From NCBI GenBank assembly GCA_960531495.1, contig OY482848.1, positions 20,873,397 to 20,937,396 on the forward strand: a DNA stretch of 64,000 bases. The letters are read 5' to 3'. The notes under the pieces are model-generated. The model worked only from the letters and a program-made list of their open reading frames with translations, was not told the origin of the DNA and ran no database searches. The DNA comes from Zeus faber (lineage: Eukaryota; Chordata; Actinopteri; Zeiformes; Zeidae). Numbering within the stretch: the first letter of the stretch is position 1; every line of letters starts with the position of its first letter. Both the position numbers and the translations under genes were made by a program. Below, in pieces: positions 29,673 to 39,446 of the stretch.

Positions 29673-29866
29673 GGGGATGGTAGCTCAGGCGGTAACACTA
29701 GTGATCTAAAGGTTGCTGGTTCGATCCCACGCCCCTCCTGCTAGCATGCTGTAGTGTCCTTGAGAAAGACACTTAACCCCTAATTGCTACTGATGGCTGC
29801 GTCCGTCGGTGTTTGAACAATTGTAAGTCGCTTTGGATAAAAGCGTCTGCTAAATGTAATGTAATG
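29673..29866 (+). mobile_element. tRNA-derived SINE, copy 3
   Basis: Same head (ggggatggtagctcaggc), B box (ggttcgatccc), body and tail as copies 1 and 2. About 194 bp. A few bases are missing after the A box compared with copy 2. Confidence 0.88.
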
Positions 29867-30085
29867 AAATACTTATAAAAAGCCGTCCTCCAAGCAGTCT
29901 TAACATTTATATGGCTTGTCTTGTGTACGCCGCACCGCTGTGGCGTGGTAGCAGACGTCAAATGTTGTAATAATCCATCATGCAAGTTTTTTCTCATCAC
30001 ACTTTAATAAAGTTGTAAACAAAGGACGGTGTTTTTCTTCTCTGCATTATTGGCTCAGAGACAAAGAAGGGCGGGACATTAGAGT

Positions 30086-30150
30086 TAGTGATGCATGATG
30101 CAAACAATTCATTTGTGTTCACTTCGAATTAATTGTTTGGCCACACGTGT
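30086..30150 (+). mobile_element. MITE fragment of the TAGTGATG family
   Basis: tagtgatgcatgatgcaaac, then 'attcatttgtgttcacttcg', resembles the first 60 bases of the copies at 25090 and 50355. Short and degenerate. Confidence 0.4.
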
Positions 30151-30744
30151 CACCAGATGTTCTCATTCACCATTTTTCAAACCCAGACACCTGTTTCCAC
30201 GTCACGCACTTCTCTAAACCACACAGTGCAAAAACACATGTCTGGTGGGAGGGGCATGAGGGGGCATTGGGGCTCAATCACATCCCCTTGGCCCCTCCAC
30301 TCTTTTCGCCTATGCCTCTACACTTGCCTGTTTTACGAATTATTGGTCTGGAATGAATTTAAAACAAATTAAATTGACTCACTAAAAATAATTGTTGGAC
30401 AGTCGTTATTCTGACTACTATTTTGAGTTTTAAATGAAAATGTAAAATTGCGAGGAAATCTCTGGAGGCCTGCGCCACTGCCATGCAAAATCCTGACCGG
30501 AAGAAAAGATAGCGTTCTTACAAAAACGTAAAGAAAGCAGTGATGTCGGCGCTGATGCTGAGTCATCTCTGGACAGACGGAGACAGGAAACCCAGCTGTT
30601 CCTCACCACTTGGTATGCACGGTTACTGGTTGCTGGTACACCGCCAGTGTGTCCAGATGTAAAGGTTCAGCCTTCTCCATCACCCTCCCCCTCATCTGAC
30701 ACTTAAGGTAATGGTCTCGGTCAGCGCGCTAAAGGTTAACGCTG

Positions 30745-30876
30745 CCCCCCCCCCCCCCCCCCAACCTATCTTAACAGGGGGTTATTTTTTGACAGCCTGG
30801 TTTTCATCACCGCATAAACTAAAAAGATCACATCGGTCACGACAGATGGGTGATCCCCCCCCCCCCCCCCCCCCCC
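30745..30876. repeat. Two long poly-C runs
   Basis: About 18 C at 30745-30762 and about 22 C at 30855-30876. Such runs are prone to sequencing and assembly error. Confidence 0.9.
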
Positions 30877-31008
30877 AAATGTTCAGTATCCAGGCGTTAT
30901 CAGAGAATAAATCACATGTGAAAGATATAATGCACACATACCCCCCCCCAAAAAAAACTGTGCCAAACACTTACACCGTCAAGGCGGTTAATGTCACATC
31001 TAACACGC

Positions 31009-31057
31009 CCCCCCATCCTCCCACACCTATCTTTGTGAGATATGGGAGGATGGGGGG
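31009..31057. repeat. 15-bp perfect inverted repeat
   Basis: ccccccatcctccca (31009-31023) and tgggaggatgggggg (31043-31057) around a 19-base loop. Confidence 0.85.
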
Positions 31058-31304
31058 CTCTGTCGCTGACGCTTAAAATCAAATAACTCGAAAAAAACAG
31101 CTGGTCGCCATGTTTCGTAGCCTCTCTCCCTTTCATCCTTTATCCTCTTAAACAAAAAGGGAACAAGCCGAGCCAGGGACACGGGGGAATAGGAGAGTCG
31201 TGGTCTTACATGACCAAGTATTGTTGTGTGAAATGACTCTAGCTGCCGCCATGCTCGATAAAGGGAAATAAAAGGCGAGATAAAGCGCCGATGGAATGGA
31301 AGTG

Positions 31305-31305
<1 letters not shown>

Positions 31306-31358
<53 letters not shown>
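31306..31358. repeat. (GT)n microsatellite
   Basis: About 26 GT units with a single break at its right end. Confidence 0.94.
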
Positions 31359-31359
<1 letters not shown>

Positions 31360-31439
31360 CATGTGTGTGCGTGCGAACGTGTTCTGCAAACAGGGAAACA
31401 GGGAATGAAGGAACAATGTGATTGTTGTCTGTGTTTGTG

Positions 31440-32078
31440 CAGTCTCGGAACCCATCGGCTATCGGTCTGACGACGATACCTCTGGAAACAACAGCCAATA
31501 AGGGGGTTCCGGTGTAGCCAGTGGATATCCGGTGTACTGGTGGACCGTCCGTGTGGGGAGCAAAAGAGGCGGAATGAATTGGCCGAAATGCAATCTCAGA
31601 AACCCATCGGCTATCGTCTCACGCCATTTTAGCTTTTTATTAGCTTTTTTTAATTCATATGCAGATATCTGTTCATAGAGATTACCCCAAATGTTGTCTG
31701 GACCTGGACACTAACAAAAAGCATTAATCTTTGTGTATTGTGTGGAGAAGTGTTTGACTCATGTGATAAAAGAAACAAATTGCTTTCAAAGTCAGATTAC
31801 AAAATTGCTTTTGAAAAAATGACAGGAGTGGCCGATTCTCCCAGGGCCGTATGCAACTCTTGCAAAGAGGCTCTAATACAGTACAATCACAGCAATGGAG
31901 AAGCTAAATACTAAATTGGCAATTTAAATCTCAATTCTCGCGTCTCAAGTTGCTAATCGGGCTGTGGAATAGGACGTCTTGGCCCGGATATCCACTGGCT
32001 ACACCAGAACATCAGAAATAAGCTGTTGTGCTAAAAAGGTATCGTCGTCAGACCGACAGCTGATGGGTTCCAAGATTG
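31440..32078 (+). mobile_element. Short DNA transposon with ~95-bp terminal inverted repeats and 9-bp target duplication
   Basis: The left arm (31440-31532) and right arm (31984-32078) are near reverse complements. Both contain tcggtctgacgacgatacct and, at the inner end, tgtagccagtggatatccgg, identical in the two arms; the centre of the arms is more diverged. Immediately outside both ends stands gtgtttgtg (31431-31439 and 32079-32087), a perfect 9-bp target-site duplication. The 639-bp length, long arms and 9-bp duplication are most like Mutator-type elements, but the superfamily is not settled. A second copy of the left outer end lies inside at 31591-31625. The interior carries a small zinc-finger-like frame (next entry). 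Confidence 0.8.
31653..31914 (+). CDS. Small reading frame with two CxxC pairs inside the 31440-32078 transposon
   Basis: The frame is open from just after a TAA to a TAA at 31912-31914 (about 86 codons). It reads TPNVVWTWTLTKSINLCVLC, GEVFDSCDKRNKLLSKS, DYKIAFEKMTGVADSPRAVC and NSCKEALIQYNHSNGEAKY. The Cys pairs at 31732-31743 and 31852-31863 are 36 residues apart and have the spacing of a four-cysteine zinc-binding module, vaguely like the first cysteines of ZAD or other transposase zinc fingers. It has no ATG at its start. A good splice acceptor (pyrimidine-rich, ending in gcag at 31661-31664) suggests it is an exon that once joined a transposase. No catalytic domain is present. I do not recognise the family. 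Confidence 0.4.
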
Positions 32079-32133
32079 GTGTTTGTGTGTCTGCCTACTG
32101 TAGTGTGCACACACTCCAACATTGGACACCATC

Positions 32134-32151
32134 GTGTGTGTGTGTGTGTGT

Positions 32152-32195
<44 letters not shown>

Positions 32196-32198
32196 TCC
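32134..32198. repeat. (TG)n-(TTTC)n compound microsatellite
   Basis: About eight TG units, then about eleven TTTC units. Confidence 0.94.
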
Positions 32199-32346
32199 TT
32201 AATGTCTAGAGTGTTTGAGGAAAAGACTAGAGCAATACGGATTTGTGGCAATATTTTTATTTTAAGGTATTATATTATTTGAGGTATTATATATTAGTGA
32301 ATCCTCTAAATCGCTCGGGAGTCAGTCCGGCAAAAGAGTTGGGCAT

Positions 32347-32376
32347 GTTTGTTTGTTTGTTTGTTTTGTTTGTTTG
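32347..32376. repeat. (TTTG)n microsatellite
   Basis: About seven TTTG units with one break. Confidence 0.88.
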
Positions 32377-32629
32377 GTTCGTTCATTCATTCTGTTAGTT
32401 CTCCGGTTCGTTCATTTTGGTATGTCGGTTGGATTTGTTGGTTTTGTTGGTTTACTTCATTCTTCCATTCTCTATGTTCAACTGCAGCCAGACACAGCCA
32501 TTCACTAAATTTTGATTCATGCAGGAAAGGGGCAATGTGCCCAAACAAGCTCCTCAAGTTTTCCTTTACTGTTTGGACAAACCACAAAGAGATAGAGTGA
32601 GTCAGGGGCTTCTCACCATCATGGGTGTG

Positions 32630-33565
32630 GGGTGCGGTGCGGGAAGCGGCTGTCTGCGTTGCTACCGCTGCGTGGCTTCTCTGCCCCGGGTGCCGGCAAT
32701 GGTTGGCGGGGGTTGTGTTGGGGGTGTCCTGTACCATGCGCACTCAGCTACCTGGATGGGCACTCGGGGCTTGTGGCCGGGTGGCGCATCTGGTCGGTTC
32801 TGGTGTGGTGGGCCTCAGCTTTGTGCGGGCCGTTGGTGGGCATGAGGCCGGTTCTGGCGGGGTGTCGGTCTGTCAGCATGGGACCTGGCTCCGGGGCTAT
32901 GGTTCGTGCCTGCCACCTGCAGCTGCGTCTTATGCCTGCATGTTGGTTGTATGTGTGCGCTTCTGGTCCCGGGGCCCCTGCACTCTCCGGGACTGGTTTA
33001 TGCTCCTCAGGGCTGTGGTGGGTGTTGCTCCAACTGGAAGCCATTCCAGTGTCCCTGGGGGCTTGGGGGTCTTCTGTGGCTGCAGGGCGGGGTGCTGGGA
33101 GCTTGCCTGGGGTGTTTATACGGCTGCGGGACTCAGGGGTGGCTTCGGGGCCTTTTCCGTTGCTTGGGGACGCTAATACCAATTTTATACAACAGAACCA
33201 ATTGGGATAAGTCCTGTACACTAACCGGTGGACACATCACACACACCCCCAAACACCTTCCTGGTTATATTCTTCTACTTTCCTCCCTCATTTACTGCCA
33301 TAACTATAACAGGAAGAGGCCACATGGGAATTGCTGTTCCGGTTTTCCTGGACTTAATTATGTTTGGTCTATACATGTTGTCATCTGATGTTTCTATGTT
33401 TATGTTTTTCCATTTACATGTTGTTGTTTGGTAGTATGTTTAATTGTCTCACCCGTGGTGATTTTCCCCCTCTTAGAGTAGTGATTAGTTGTTTATAGAT
33501 CAAAACATGGTAAGAGAGTTCTAGAAGTGTGGGATTGGTGGATTGGTGGTTCTGTATAACAAAAA
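32630..33565 (+). repeat. GC-rich dispersed repeat, copy C (long copy)
   Basis: Shares with A, B and D the order: 'cgcactcagctacctggatgggc', 'ggggcttgtggccgggtgg', 'gtgggcatg', 'gactggtttatgctcc', 'gggggtcttctgtggctgcagg', 'ggggccttttccgttgcttgg' and, after an A+T-richer spacer, 'tttactgccataactataac', 'aggaagaggccacatg', 'atgttgtcatctgatg', 'gtggtgattttccccctctt', 'ggttctgtataacaaaaag'. It extends about 100 bp further 5' than A and B. Long open frames on both strands (157-192 codons) exist because stop codons are rare in this composition. Confidence 0.78.
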
Positions 33566-33757
33566 GCTGTGCTCTTGTCATCCTACAGGTCGTCCACAGG
33601 ACAGAGTTATTGCAGCAGTTCTTGATGATTTAAGAATTAATGAAGTGCTGCATTGCAGGTTGAGAAGTTGAACTCCACTTGCAGACTACCTCTGTCCTAG
33701 ATGCAATGGCATACAAATACTCTGTGTTGTATGGACGGCATGCTGACAGCACAGGTT

Positions 33758-33761
<4 letters not shown>

Positions 33762-33824
<63 letters not shown>
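33762..33824. repeat. (AG)n microsatellite
   Basis: About 31 AG units without a break. Confidence 0.96.
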
Positions 33825-33826
<2 letters not shown>

Positions 33827-35396
33827 AATCACAGGAAGTCCTCCCCCGCGCAAACAAATCTTCATAATGAGGCACTCGTCTCGTCAAGAATCGAATCTGA
33901 AAAAACAGCCAAACCCTTCAAACTATTACTTATTATTATTAGTAATGTATGAAACTAATATATATTTTTTTCCTCCATGTTATGTTCTCTTTCCAAACGT
34001 GGTAATGAATTATTGTAGGAAACAGAAGCGTCCCTTTAGGGAGTTGGAAGCGTTACGAAAGTGTCAGTCCGTCCATTCTGCCCCAGAGACAAACCGCCAC
34101 GCAAAAGACCAAAACCAGAAGTCTATTTCACAAGGACTGTCTTGCCGCTGCCGTCCATGTGCATGGTAATGAGCACGGGTACAATTCATTACCCAAGGAG
34201 ACGTGGGATTTTGTCTGGAGATTGCTTGGCAGCTAAAAAGTTTTGACACTTTAATATAACAGATGGAGGGCTCACTTAACTTTGCCAAATCCCTGTAGAT
34301 ACGTTAATACAGGGAAGGGGGCAAAAATCACCGAATTGTTTATGTGTGTGACAGACACAGTAGCAGGGAATCAAGGGCTGCTTTAAATGTGTAAAAAGCT
34401 CATTTGTTTAAATCAGGGAATAAATCCCAGGACGTCTCAAGTGCTGCAGTGGTTTGTCAATGATGCTATTACAAAATCTTTACATGTGCACATGCAAGAA
34501 GTGGCAATCCATCAGATCTGTGTTGGGTGGATTACATCACAAGTCCCAGATATCCATGGGAAACTGCTACATTTACCACTGGTACCGTAGCTGCATTCTG
34601 GCAGGGAAAGGCGGAGCCGCCACCCAACAATGGAAGCAGCATATAATGTAGATGAACAACATACCTAGTGCATAACATGCACAACATTGAATGGCTGTTT
34701 CTTATAAAATGCCAGATCAATAATTATGAGATAAATATCAAATACGGGAATTTTGTTGACAAAATAATCATACTACGAAATAACACATTATATTATTCAT
34801 ATATTTTTTCAACTCCTAAATGGTTAAGGGTGCGTTCTGTTAATATTCCATATTTAAACCATCGTATCTCTCTCTCTGTTCTGCCCCCTCTCTCTCTGGG
34901 TCACATGCTCAGTTAATTGAGCTGCTCTCCAAAAAAGAAATAAAAATTGTCAACCCTTTTTGCTCATGCCTGGCAATTTTGTGGTCCCCGTATTTCCTTT
35001 TCCTCTTTTCTTTTCTCCGTTTTCATGTCATCGGTTTCCCTTCCTCCCTCCTTCCCTATTAGCTCGCTCGTAACTCAAGCACAAATTTGCCAAAGTTTTC
35101 TGAGGCGGCGCTCAATGATTACTTAAGCTCTGACATCAGTGGAGCTGGCACTGATTATGAAAAATTAGCTTCCCTCCGAGCCCCCCCATCCCCCCCTTCC
35201 ACAGGGCCCTGATCAGCCCGGCTTGTATCTGCTCCACTGGGTTTGTTTTTTTCCGCTCCGGACCCCGCCGTGAATACCGATGGTGCAATCCCCAATAGTC
35301 GTCCTGTTCAGGGAACAGTGTACCAACCAGAGATCATATCTGAAGATGAAGGAAGCATTTAGCAAAATACCCCAATGGATATAAACAGGATATACA

Positions 35397-35497
<101 letters not shown>

Positions 35498-36807
35498 GGG
35501 CTAGGCACCGCCCATATCTTCAGAGAAAAAGCTGAGAAAATAAGTTCAATAAATAAAAATAAAATACCCTTGTAGAGCACAAATTCCATGTCAATAACTA
35601 CCTTGAAACAGATTACTGTACTTTGGTGAAAAGCATTGTTAGAGCCATAGGACTCAGAAAATCTATTTTATGAGAATTGATTTAGAATAGAATTATTATT
35701 TATACAACCCACTAATTTGTAGTAACCTATAGAATTTATGTTCAATCCAGTTATCCCCTTCTTGTATTGTTACCCCCGCCTAGTGGGTATGGTGGAACAC
35801 CTGGCCATCACACCTGTCACTGGCCAGGTTATTAGTCAGAGCTCACATTAAGGCCAATATGGCGGCAAGCCACTCTCTTAGGACTCACCATGGGCAAGCA
35901 GCTGGCAGAGCCATTCCCTGCATGACCAAAAGACTATGATGCATTAAGACGTGAATCATTTGACCAAGCGCTATCAGCGTTTCTCCAAGCGTTCTCATCA
36001 TTACGCCAAGCAAGAGCGTAACATTAAGCGTCTTAGTAAATCCACCCTGGATCCATAAACCTACCCCGCTCACAGTTACCGCCACCACCGACCATCCTGG
36101 CAAACTTGTAACGCTCAACACTTACCCACTGAGCCACCTGTTTATTCACAGCCACAACGTGCTGCAGCCCATTACAAGGAGCGATCTTCCAAGTGACCTC
36201 TGTGTCCACCCAGTGACAGGAAAGCAACTGCAAACATGAACAAAAAGAAAAACGCAGGGTCTGAGTTACGTCAGGTTGGGTCTGGAGGGTCTAATTCCTC
36301 ACTAGCCCTAAGCTCTGCATGTCATTCTCTATGAGTTAATAAAATGGAGAATGCAACAGAAGCGTGATCTTCACGATTTTTATAATTTAAATGGAAAAAT
36401 CTTAACTGAACCAGAAATTGGGTGTTATGAAATGTAAGTATGGTGAAAATATCATCGGTTTGAAAAATACGGAAAATATGGAAAATAATGGAAGAAAATC
36501 GAGATTTGGGTGGCACACTAAGCTCATATTGTAGTGCAAATTTCCCAAAACCTGAAAAATAGAGACTGTTAAATGAAATATGAGCTTGTCGATAATGTCA
36601 GTGTTGACATAAACCTGACAGCACACATATAATTAGCTTCATCATATAAAAGAAAAGAAAAAATCAATTTGCTTTTTTTTTCTTAACTGATTAAGTATAA
36701 TCACCAAAGTGCTCAAAGCAGTGTGTTTGACTATTTCTTTATTTTCTTTGTTGTATAAGTACAAACAAGTACAATTGTGTAAGGCCTTGTATAACAATAG
36801 AAAACTA

Positions 36808-37113
36808 CTATAACCGGAATGTATTCACTTCAGAAAAAAAAGATTTTTCCCAAATTGACAAGATCCGTCTTTTGGAAAGCCCATTCTGATCTGCACTGTA
36901 GAACTGATCCTGGAGGAACACCACAATGTCCAGCAGATCAGAATGGGCTTTCCGTCTGAACCACCGCAAAGTGCCGAGGTGCCTGCACAAAGTCGAGAAA
37001 CTAATAACAATACCATCTACGTTACTTAAACACACGAGCATCTCCCAATGTTTCAAAGCCAAACTAAAATAAAACTGGATTGAACTAAACAGGCGGGACA
37101 TGTTTGCATCCAT
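36808..37113 (-). pseudogene. N-terminal fragment of a fish integrase-core (DDE) mobile-element protein
   Basis: The minus-strand frame reads QFYFSLALKHWEMLVCLSN, then VDGIVISFSTLCRHLGTLRW, then FRRKAHSDLLDIVVFLQDQF. This matches the helix-turn-helix part of a family common in fish, which runs like 'GLKHKEIL..L....GI.IS..TL.R.L..LGLFRRK..SDLLDV..FL', followed in intact members by a rve-type integrase domain. Here the homology stops after FLQDQF at about 36920. The following residues are encoded by the right half of a 21-bp inverted repeat, so the rest was lost in a rearrangement. No catalytic domain remains. The family name is from memory of the motif and not from a search. Confidence 0.55.
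36874..36953. repeat. 21-bp perfect inverted repeat
   Basis: ggaaagcccattctgatctg plus c (36874-36894) is the exact reverse complement of 36933-36953. Loop 38 bases. One arm codes for the RRKAHSDLL part of the integrase-like fragment, so the other arm is an inverted copy of that coding DNA. Confidence 0.9.
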
Positions 37114-37214
37114 AAAAGCGAGCTCTCAAAGTAGGAATGTGAGCTTCTGACAGGACCACAATCCGGCTCTGTTTGGTGGTTCTGCTCTGTTTTTCCAAAT
37201 TAAAGAGATACACA

Positions 37215-37345
37215 TCTTGTTAATTGGGTAAAACAGAGCAGAATTTTATTTTTTTTCATGAAAACTTATCTCGTTAATTCAAGAAAAACAGAGCAGAATT
37301 ATTTTTCATTAAAACTTATCTGGTTAATTCAGAAAAACAGAGACA
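37215..37345. repeat. Tandem repeat, period about 58 bp
   Basis: About 2.3 imperfect copies with the shared words aaaacagagcagaatt and aaaacttatct.gttaattc. Confidence 0.7.
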
Positions 37346-37709
37346 TTTTTGTTCCTAAAGTGAATGCATTACTCTTCCAGAGAAAACAACCAACCCAGCA
37401 GTCAATAAAACCTTGAGCATGTTACATAAATGGCAATTATGTGCTGCTGCTCTAATGGCAAATAAATTGATAATACCTGTCAGATGATTCATTCCTGTCA
37501 CTTTCTCACATTCTACAGCGACAGATCGCATGAAGCCAGAGGTGAAACTCATGACCTGTTCAAAAACACATTCATACCACAAAGGTACAAACAACGTGAA
37601 CAGTAGTGGAGTATGAAACATCAGGAAATAGCAGTTCCCTCTTTTTTTGTATTTTTACTGTAGAGGAACATACAGAAAGCGGTGAATTAATGTTTTTGTC
37701 ATTTAAACG

Positions 37710-38045
37710 AGATAGATAGATACTTTATTCATCCCTGGTAGGAGATTGCAGTGTTACAGCAGCTCACATCAAAAATAGGCAATAATGATAAAGTAACAAG
37801 AATCAAATAGAAAACTGAAAATGGCCATATGCAATAAATAATAGACATTTGCAGTAAACAATCCAAATAAACCTAACAATAAACCAGAAAAATAAACAAT
37901 GAACAATAACAAAAATCTGCAATATACAACAAACCTAATGATAAACAATAAACCTGAAATGACCCAAAAATAAAAAAGAAACCTAAACAATAAACAAGAA
38001 ATATTTGCCAAAATACATTATGCCTAAAAATGATCAATGACAAGA
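37710..38045 (-). mobile_element. LINE 3' tail in reverse orientation
   Basis: gatagatagatactttattc, then 'atccctggtaggagattgcagtgttacagcagctcaca', is the reverse complement of a widespread fish LINE 3' end that finishes in GATA-type repeats. The A-rich remainder resembles 1504-1720. The same block recurs at 49405-49490. Confidence 0.55.
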
Positions 38046-39320
38046 AAAAGATAGAAAGTGGCAACTTCAGAAAAAATATCATAGCTATCAAATATAAATA
38101 TGCGCTACAGCTGAAATGCTTTGTATTGAACTACTAGCTTTATCATTAACTGTTTGACAATGTTACTCCAGACTAAAACTGAACCCTCCAATACACTCAA
38201 AATGTCAGTATCAATAAGTCGAAATCCAAAAGGTGTGTGTTTAAATGAGTCTTATCAGACGTAGTGGGGCCCAAGGAGTGTCAATGATAAGCGACACTGT
38301 AGGGCCCTGTTCAGCCGACGTTTGGCGGGTCCCCACGCCGTGTCATCTCTAAACAGATGGCGGAGGGATGGTGTTACATTAATGGAAAGTCCCCGCCTCA
38401 CTCGAGGTATCTGTCTTCCTGACAGCCCGCGTCCCTGCTGAGGACTTATCAAAGTTTCCCCATCATTTTTAAAGAAGTTTTATGTCATTCTCCATCGCCA
38501 GGAGCAGTCATTTTTTTTCAACGCAATTCAAGGCCAGGGGGCGTGAGCGGCGGGGGTGGGGGGTAATGACACTTTCACCCCTCGAGGGAGATGGAACCGT
38601 GTCATGCGAGGCCCACCCCGTCGACTTTGATACCTTATCACGCTCTCCCTCTCTGACACACACACACAGACCCACTGGATATGCATGTTCATACATTTCC
38701 GTTCTTTTTTGTCTTTTGCAACGTAGTGTGCAATCTAGTGTCTCGTTCGCCCAAACATCTTATAAATTAAAGCCTGTAGCAATGAACACTTTCATTTAGT
38801 GTTTTTGTTTTTGTCCATTTTCAGCGTTTAAATTGGCCAATGACCGTCCGGAAATGTGACGTTCCAAAATGACCCTTTGTCTGTAGCAACTAGCGATGAA
38901 TTATAAAGCTAAGGAACTTGAAGTTGATGGCAAGGCAATACCAATGCAACCAGTACCTATGTAATTGCAAATTGACAATTGGGAGTTTCCTGTAGCTTTA
39001 AAGGATAATACCACCAATTTTCACCATTTATATGGCCAAAACTATAACCCCCACCAAGTTGTTATGTGATCCAAAGAACTGATTCCTACCCCTGGCTAAA
39101 TCTGAGAACAGGACATTCAGGAGATTTGAGAGGCTGAACTGTGACATACCGATCTTCTTTTTGGCTCCTCCCCTTGGAGGAGAAACTTGTTTCCCGGAAA
39201 ATTAGCTCTATCAGAGACTAGAGCTATGGCTTTGACAATAGAAAAAATGGAATTGTCCAAAATGACATTGTAAACCAACTCGATTTACGGTTGTAGTGAC
39301 TTTTCCCCTTTCTTTTTTCC

Positions 39321-39446
39321 TTATGCCCTTTTTTGGAGTTCCACCTTGTCTGTGATGTACAGGTATATGCCCTTATTTGGAGTTCCACCTTCACCTTGTC
39401 TGTGATGTACAGGTATATGCCCTTATCTGGAGTTCCACCTTCTCCG
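39321..39446. repeat. Minisatellite, period about 45-50 bp
   Basis: Three starts of 'tatgccctt.t.tggagttccacctt', the first two followed by 'gtctgtgatgtacaggta'. Confidence 0.85.

Larger units (their letters stand above)
29867..31439. other. Non-coding stretch with C homopolymers
   Basis: A short MITE-family left end starts at 30086 (tagtgatgcatgatgcaaac). Three C runs lie at 30745-30762, 30855-30876 and 30942-30950. A 15-bp inverted repeat lies at 31009-31057. The GT tract at 31306-31358 is listed separately. No gene seen. Confidence 0.55.
32079..32629. other. Non-coding stretch with simple repeats
   Basis: Contains TG (32134-32150), (TTTC)n and (TTTG)n runs, and at about 32290-32345 a possible scrap of the TAGTGATG MITE ('cgctcgggagtcagtccggcaaaagag'). 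Confidence 0.6.

Noticed and set aside
22963-29866. tRNA genes at the SINE heads
   Set aside because: A and B boxes are present, but the sequence between and after them does not form a tRNA cloverleaf. They are SINE promoters.
32625-33210. Two overlapping plus-strand frames of 183 and 192 codons
   Set aside because: Both lie in GC-rich repeat copy C in different frames, rich in Gly, Cys, Trp and Val by composition, and are not matched as frames in copies A, B and D.
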